Positions 6,619 through 10,353 of a DNA stretch of 10,353 nucleotides are shown here, in pieces. Source of the DNA: GCA-001856825 sp038729485 (GTDB lineage Archaea; Thermoplasmatota; Thermoplasmata; Thermoplasmatales; GCA-001856825); the NCBI GenBank assembly GCA_038729485.1, contig JAVYRX010000019.1, positions 1-10,353 of the forward strand. Direction: 5' to 3'. The notes under the pieces were generated by a model. That model was not told where the DNA came from, made no database searches, and saw nothing but the letters and a program-made list of their open reading frames with translations. The number at the start of each line of letters is the position of its first letter. The stretch's first letter is position 1. A program made the translations under genes and the position numbers.

Positions 6619-7377
6619 ATGTCTCCGCTGGCGATTATAGTTGCAACAATCATAAACTTTTTCGGGTCTCTGCTTTTCAGCATGCTGGGGGTTGGTGCGG
6701 CACCTGTCTTCGTTGCCAGCCTTCAAACCCTTGGTTACGGAGTAGTCGCTACTGTATTTCCATTAGCCATATTGTTAAACGGGATAAACAGCGGTTTTGC
6801 ATTGATTCCATTTGCTAGGGCAAGTAACGTGGACTGGCATAGGGGAGCATTACTGTCAATTGTGGCAGCGGCGTTAGCGTTCACTGGTGCCTATTCTGCA
6901 GTTGATATCCCAGAGCGGACATTACTGTACTTTCTTGTTGCAGTTCTCTTAATATTAAGCGTATGGACATTTGCAAGAGTGAGATAGAATCGAAATCGGC
7001 AAGACCAAGCAGCAGAAACTTCGCACTCATAGGGGTTCCAGCTTCAGCCTTCGCGGGATTCATTGGTGGTTTACTAGCAATCGGAGGTGGGGGGGATACT
7101 TGTCCCTTTTCTCATGATGTCAGGCTATAACACAAAGAATGCATCAGGGACTACGGCTTTAGTGGCAACAGTGGCTAGCGCAGCAGGTTTTCTGGGTTTC
7201 CTCAGCCATGCGGTGATCCCCTTGAATATTCTCCTCTACTCTACTGTGGCGATTGCGGTAGCATCACTCATAGGTGCATTGCTCTCTGTCAAGATTGCCA
7301 AACCATCTTGGCTAAAAATTATCCTGGGATTGATCCTTCTAGGCTCAGCTTTAAAGATAGTGATAGGGTTGATCTAA
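6619..7377 (+). pseudogene. TauE/SafE family permease, broken into three frames
   Basis: Together the pieces make a normal-length (about 252 residues) TauE/SafE (former DUF81) permease, a family that moves sulfite, sulfonates or related anions. Piece 1 (6619-6987) has the first half-repeat and helices 1-4, ending FARVR and TAG. Piece 2 continues in another frame from about 6975 with SARPSSRNFALIGVP and FIGGLLAIGGGG, the second conserved glycine motif. At a run of seven G (7089-7095) the frame shifts again to ILVPFLMMSGYNTKNASGTTA, running to the TAA at 7375-7377. An ATG at 6963 opens the frame of piece 2 and overlaps piece 1 by 25 bases, so a two-gene arrangement of half-transporters, with one slip at the G run, is possible. 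GAGGTGA sits 9 bases before the first ATG, which comes 1 base after the ACR3 stop. Confidence 0.82.
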
Positions 7378-7497
7378 ATGAATTGGGAAGATTGCTAAAT
7401 AAGGGGGATTAATGTGAAACAACATGCCATGCAAAGGTAAGCAATGTCCTAATTCCCACCGCGTCAAGGTATCTTAAAACGGCTCCATTGATCCTAT

Positions 7498-7518
7498 CCA
7501 TTTAATTTTATTTTCCTT
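7498..7518 (+). terminator. T-rich stretch, possible terminator of the tauE operon
   Basis: A run rich in T on the plus strand (TTTAATTTTATTTTCCTT), about 120 bases after the tauE stop, matches the oligo-T terminators of archaea. It lies in the 215-base gap between two convergent operons; the rest of that gap shows no gene that I can support. Confidence 0.3.
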
Positions 7519-7592
7519 ATGTGATATTTATTAATTCTATTACCAGCAAAGATACAAAGAAATAGAGATTAAAATTTTGTAATTGTAAAAGT

Positions 7593-8081
7593 TCATTTCT
7601 CGGCATTTCCGCCGCTAGATTGCATACAACCTGAAAACTCCTTTGCGAGAGAGATTAATGAAGCGATCTCTGGGCTTCTAACCTCATTAACTAGCTCCAT
7701 AAAACCGATTTTCTCTTTTCTTCTGGAAGATGCTTTCAATATTTCCCCAGCTTTAGGCGCACATGATATCGCTGCCTCCAATAGCGGTGTAATTTTGCCA
7801 AAGTCTATTTTTTCGACGATTGAAATGAGCCTATCTAAATTACCCTTCTCCATCACTTTGGAAAGTGACTTTACAATCTTGATAGCCATAGTTATGGAAT
7901 CAAGTATTTCCATCTTCGTTGCATAATTGAATACGTTGTCAAACTCTTCAGTGAATCCGTCAATCATCCCAATGATGCCGCTTTCCTGGAGTTTCTCTAT
8001 TGTAATAATAGTGGGCTCCAATGCGTCGAGTCTATTTTCTATTCTCTCTAATTTTTCATATAAATCATCTATCGTAACCAT
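7593..8081 (-). CDS. DUF1641 family protein
   Basis: A soluble helical protein of 162 residues. It opens with a coiled-coil-like stretch (DDLYEKLERIENRLDALEP, residues 5-23), has a middle region of amphipathic helices (MAIKIVKSLSKVMEKGNLD), and a C-terminal segment MELVNEVRSPEIASLISLAKEF that matches the DUF1641 pattern. The protein ends with a Ser/Gly-rich tail. The family has no settled biochemical role but is often found beside SQR-like flavoproteins or formate dehydrogenase genes, and here it begins 2 bases after the flavoprotein stop, with a purine-rich GAGGGAGAG before its ATG. I infer that it is a partner or membrane-association factor for the flavoprotein. Both cysteines (about residues 107 and 152) lie outside any clear metal motif. 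Confidence 0.8.
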   Translation of the reverse strand: MVTIDDLYEKLERIENRLDALEPTIITIEKLQESGIIGMIDGFTEEFDNVFNYATKMEILDSITMAIKIVKSLSKVMEKGNLDRLISIVEKIDFGKITPLLEAAISCAPKAGEILKASSRRKEKIGFMELVNEVRSPEIASLISLAKEFSGCMQSSGGNAEK

Positions 8082-8083
8082 AT

Positions 8084-9259
8084 TTACACTCTCCCTCTCA
8101 AAATTGTCGCATAATAATATTTCTCATAGATTGAATGCAACATTTTATAGATTCTTCCCCTATCCATCAAACTGCAGTCATTGAAAACGTAGGAGGGATC
8201 CTTTAACTTCTTGCTGAAATCGCAATAAGCTACCCAGCCATATGAACCTCCCTCCATGGCACACATCGCAACCGGGTTGAATGGCAGCGTGAGGTAACTC
8301 CCTATGACGTCATTGGCAACGAATGTCGCAACAGTATCAGCTTCGAAATGAGTGAAAGCTCCGGCCATGCCCATCCCTAGAGTGGGTGATATAACGTCTC
8401 CTATAGAGTATATATCATCATACTTTGAATTTTTAAAATTCTTGTAATTAGAATCAGCCCATCCAACCTTAGACTTTAGATCATCATTATTGAAAATAAA
8501 ATCAGGCGCAGTCTGTATTGGTGAAACAATTGCGAGATCGTAGCTGATCTTTTCATTGTTCTGCCCTACCAGCTCATGTTTTGAAGGATCTGCATATGCC
8601 GGTAAGAACTTGTAAATTCCTTTTATTTTCATCTCATTCATCCACTTCCCAAGCGGAGTAGCTATATTGGAACCAAACATTTCAAATTGCCTTCCCATCG
8701 GATGCGCTACAGTAATTTCCACATTGTTTCTCAAACCCTTGTTAGTAAAATATTCGTGCAACATCATTGACATTTCCCAGGGAACAGGAGGACATTTGTA
8801 TATTGGACTTGCAACAGAAATTACTATCTTACCCTTCTTGAATCCTGCCAATGCCGACCTCAATCTCAATGCAGACTTCACATCCCAAAAATGGTATGTG
8901 TCTTGATATCCCGGAAACCGAGAATCATTAAGCTGAACTCCAGGGGAAAGAATTAGGATGTCGTATCTATATTGAGAGTCATTTGTATAGACGATCCTAT
9001 TGCCTGCATCTACCTTCGTTACTTCAGCCTTAATGGGCTTCACGTTTTCTCTTTCCATATGAATGAAATTTTTGGAGACCTGTTCTTCGCTTCTGTTTCC
9101 TAGAGCTAGATAGGTAAAAGAAGGCTGGAATTCTACTTTTCCTAGTTTGTCCAATACAGTTATATTTGCTTGATCTTTGGGTAGCATTTTCGACAACCTT
9201 CCAGCAAGCAATCCACCCCCTGCATTGCCTCCAACAATCACAATATTCTTGGCTACCAT
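8084..9259 (-). CDS. Sulfide:quinone oxidoreductase-like FAD flavoprotein
   Basis: A 391-residue flavoprotein of the SQR/FCSD group, expected to oxidise sulfide to polysulfide at the inner membrane face and reduce quinone. It has the N-terminal FAD motif IVIVGGNAGGG (a GGNAGG variant of GxGxxG), the second FAD motif YSIGDVISP near residue 284, and two cysteines in the usual redox places: Cys156 in IYKCPPVPWE and Cys333 in VAMCAMEGGSYG. No cysteine occurs before Cys156, so the cysteine that links FAD covalently in the Acidianus enzyme is absent. The C-terminal amphipathic, basic and Tyr-rich segment could bind membrane. A GTG at 9280 would add 7 residues, but the TATA box is then only 8 bases away; the ATG at 9259 gives the leaderless spacing. 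It is first in an operon with DUF1641. Quinone specificity is unproven, so the general oxidoreductase label remains possible. Confidence 0.82.
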   Translation of the reverse strand: MVAKNIVIVGGNAGGGLLAGRLSKMLPKDQANITVLDKLGKVEFQPSFTYLALGNRSEEQVSKNFIHMERENVKPIKAEVTKVDAGNRIVYTNDSQYRYDILILSPGVQLNDSRFPGYQDTYHFWDVKSALRLRSALAGFKKGKIVISVASPIYKCPPVPWEMSMMLHEYFTNKGLRNNVEITVAHPMGRQFEMFGSNIATPLGKWMNEMKIKGIYKFLPAYADPSKHELVGQNNEKISYDLAIVSPIQTAPDFIFNNDDLKSKVGWADSNYKNFKNSKYDDIYSIGDVISPTLGMGMAGAFTHFEADTVATFVANDVIGSYLTLPFNPVAMCAMEGGSYGWVAYCDFSKKLKDPSYVFNDCSLMDRGRIYKMLHSIYEKYYYATILRGRV

Positions 9260-9283
9260 AAGAATCAATTTTGATTTCACAAG

Positions 9284-9293
9284 GATATTAATA
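9284..9293 (-). promoter_or_regulatory. TATA box of the flavoprotein-DUF1641 operon
   Basis: On the minus strand TATTAATATC is centred about 29 bases before the ATG at 9259. This spacing favours that ATG over the upstream GTG at 9280. Confidence 0.55.
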
Positions 9294-9300
9294 GATATTG

Positions 9301-9391
9301 TGTAACGTGGTCCGCTTGATGAACATATGGGCTTATTTCATACCTCAAAGATCTATAGTTTGTATAAGCCTATGGGAGGTATTTCGTTACA
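9301..9391. repeat. Nested and crossing inverted repeats (possible structured RNA)
   Basis: Three pairs of complementary arms lie in 91 bases: TGTAACG (9301-9307) with CGTTACA (9385-9391); TATGGGCTTAT (9326-9336) with ATAAGCCTATG (9364-9374), 11 pairs including two G-U on the plus strand; and ATACCTC (9340-9346) with GAGGTAT (9376-9382). The second and third pairs cross, as in a pseudoknot, and the first encloses both. The G-U pairs would be A-C mismatches on the minus strand, so a plus-strand RNA is favoured. No known RNA family is recognised; a mobile-element end is an alternative. Confidence 0.3.
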
Positions 9392-9441
9392 TCAAATCGA
9401 AGGTTGGCTTCCTCTTACCTTTAAAGTTTACTTGGTTACAG

Positions 9442-9464
9442 GTATTTAAAATACAAGTACTTGT
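9442..9464. repeat. Two overlapping palindromes upstream of the IS66 relic
   Basis: GTATTT-A-AAATAC (9442-9454) is a perfect inverted repeat and also contains a TATA-like core. It overlaps by two bases the 12-base perfect palindrome ACAAGTACTTGT (9453-9464). They sit about 105 bases before the first recognisable coding remnant of the IS66 element. They could be the old promoter and operator of that element, or a regulator site; nothing in the sequence decides this. Confidence 0.3.
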
Positions 9465-9569
9465 CTAGCTTCCTTGCTTGACATTCTCATCCAGATCAAT
9501 TGCAGATAATGAAAATTAGAGAGCCAAAAGGCATTTTCATGTGAAGGTAAATACTCAATCATTCTATAA

Positions 9570-9980
9570 CAAAGAAAATCTGAAGATTGTATCAAGGAAG
9601 TGAAAAGTACAGTTAAAAGACAAGCAGTAGAGATAGAATTGCTGAAAAATGAGAATGAAAACCGAAGATGAAATACCTTCTTTATGAGAATCCATACAGC
9701 TCATTACCGCAGACTTCCCAGCCAAAGATAGCAAACCCGCAGGAAAGAGAGGTACACCCATAGATGATAAGGATGCAACCAATGTTCTCAATGAACTGGA
9801 TGAGATCATCCCTGTAAAACCTGATATGACTCGAAGTGTGGCCATCACCTTGGATCTCCCTTAAAAACGGAGAAGAGAACAATATTCGACATACCGCCGC
9901 CACTGAAGATAATGGTGATGGAATGGGATGTTGACGTTTATTGCTGCGACGATTGCGGATCAGAGATGAAGGCAAGATAA
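9570..9980 (+). pseudogene. IS66 family transposase, N-terminal relic with frameshifts
   Basis: Pieces of the N-terminal part of an IS66-type transposase follow each other in three frames: a coiled coil with VKRQAVEIELLKNENENRR (about 9603-9662), YLLYENPYSSLPQ (about 9671-9711), PAKDSKPAGKRGTP and LDEIIPVKPDM (about 9718-9828), then KCGHHLGSPLKTEKRTIFD (from 9834), VDVYCCDDCGSEMKAR and a TAA at 9978-9980. The order coiled coil, KPAGKRG linker, DEI-P, CGH and CxxC zinc-binding half-sites is that of the IS66 leader and zinc-finger region. Frame changes lie near 9662, 9715 and 9830. The DDE catalytic domain that should follow is missing, so the element is dead. The two longer ORFs on the opposite strand here are shadows of this relic. 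Confidence 0.75.
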
Positions 9981-10087
9981 AGTCTTTACCCAACTTTTAT
10001 ATTAAAAACCTTAACTCCGCAAAGTTATAGGGATTAGTAATTTCTATTCTCCTGAAACCTTTGCTCTCCTTCATTCGCTCGGTGGAA

Positions 10088-10096
10088 ACATTTATG
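10088..10096 (+). promoter_or_regulatory. TATA-like box before the right-hand transposase
   Basis: ACATTTATG is centred about 28 bases before the ATG at 10120, consistent with a leaderless start. A short inverted repeat, TGGG-TAAT-CCCA (10099-10110), lies between it and the start. Confidence 0.4.
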
Positions 10097-10119
10097 TGTG
10101 GGTAATCCCAACAGAGAGT

Positions 10120-10353
10120 ATGGAAGAGTGGGTAGCAAAGATACTTGATGAGGAGAAGAGAAGACGCAACATTCCGCTTGAGGTCAAGATACTGAACGGA
10201 AACTATTATTTGTACCACTCCACATCAAGGTATGACAGGGAAACGCATGGACCGAGAAAGGTATCTGAATACATAGGGAGGATCAATGAGAGTGGTGTGA
10301 TGGAAGCGCATCATACCGAAAGATCCGTTTATGAATACGGAAATTCACAGCTC
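10120..10353 (+). CDS. Transposase N-terminus (probably DDE, IS4/IS1634-like), cut by window edge
   Basis: Seventy-eight residues are visible and the frame is open at the end of the window. The sequence opens MEEWVAKILDEEKRRRN, then LEVKILNGNYYLYHSTSRYD, GPRKVSEYIGRINESGV and a basic-acidic stretch ending YEYGNSQL. The motif of an invariant Tyr-rich beta hairpin followed by GP(R/K)K-x-S-x-Y-(I/L)GRI is the usual start of DDE transposases common in Thermoplasmata and other archaea, in which it precedes the catalytic core. The exact IS family cannot be settled without that core. No frameshift or stop is seen so far, so this copy may be younger than the IS66 relic beside it. The start is chosen from the TATA spacing; the frame stays open for some codons further upstream. 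Confidence 0.7.
   Translation, partial: MEEWVAKILDEEKRRRNIPLEVKILNGNYYLYHSTSRYDRETHGPRKVSEYIGRINESGVMEAHHTERSVYEYGNSQL

Noticed and set aside
7430..7483. 17-codon ORF with two cysteines and a CPNSH stretch
   Set aside because: It is too short, has no promoter or clear ribosome site, and the cysteine pattern is not a complete zinc site.
9564..9993. Two overlapping minus-strand ORFs of 94 and 103 residues
   Set aside because: The opposite strand gives recognisable IS66 fragments across the whole stretch, so these are shadows of a relic.
9997..10218. Minus-strand ORF of 73 residues
   Set aside because: It overlaps the start of the right-hand transposase on the other strand and has no promoter or ribosome site that I can see.

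Overview
The window looks like chromosomal DNA from an archaeon of the Thermoplasmata (Ferroplasma/Cuniculiplasma-like acidophiles). The DNA is AT-rich. First genes of transcription units carry an archaeal TATA box about 25-29 bases upstream of the start codon with no leader (M13 peptidase, TetR, MFS, flavoprotein), while downstream genes in the operon have Shine-Dalgarno sites. The families present (M13 peptidase, ACR3, DsrE, SQR-like flavoprotein with DUF1641, IS607- and IS66-type transposon relics) fit that lineage. The lineage call is inference; no rRNA or other marker gene lies here.

Layout. 1-121 (-): decayed start of an IS607-type serine resolvase. 266-841 (+): DUF998 membrane protein. 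885-2879 (-): large M13 zinc metallopeptidase with no signal peptide. 2880-3293: a 414-base stretch with no firm gene, holding one 27-codon ORF that faintly resembles the start of archaeal Sec61beta. 3294-3875 (-): TetR-type repressor, divergent from 3978-7377 (+): an apparent operon of MFS transporter, DsrE-like protein, ACR3 arsenite-efflux protein and TauE/SafE permease. 9259-7593 (-): convergent two-gene operon of an SQR-like flavoprotein and a DUF1641 protein. 9260-9569: repeat-rich intergenic DNA. 9570-9980 (+): multiply frameshifted IS66 transposase relic. 10120-end (+): start of another transposase, cut by the window edge.

Working together. The central and right parts read as a sulfur/arsenic stress locus: the flavoprotein would oxidise sulfide, DsrE would carry persulfide sulfur, TauE would export sulfur oxyanions or sulfonates, and ACR3 would export arsenite. 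The divergent promoter between tetR and the MFS gene contains a dense TGAC/GTCA repeat that is a good operator candidate. The coupling of the genes is inference from order and spacing.

The most unusual feature is that the last two operon genes are both interrupted while the first two are intact. ACR3 has one in-frame TAA between membrane segments 3 and 4. TauE has a break in its central loop and a second break at a run of seven G. These could be decay, natural splitting into half-transporters, slippage-based switching at the G run, or assembly errors. A second point of interest is a compact repeat at 9301-9391 whose arms are ordered like a pseudoknot closed by an outer helix.
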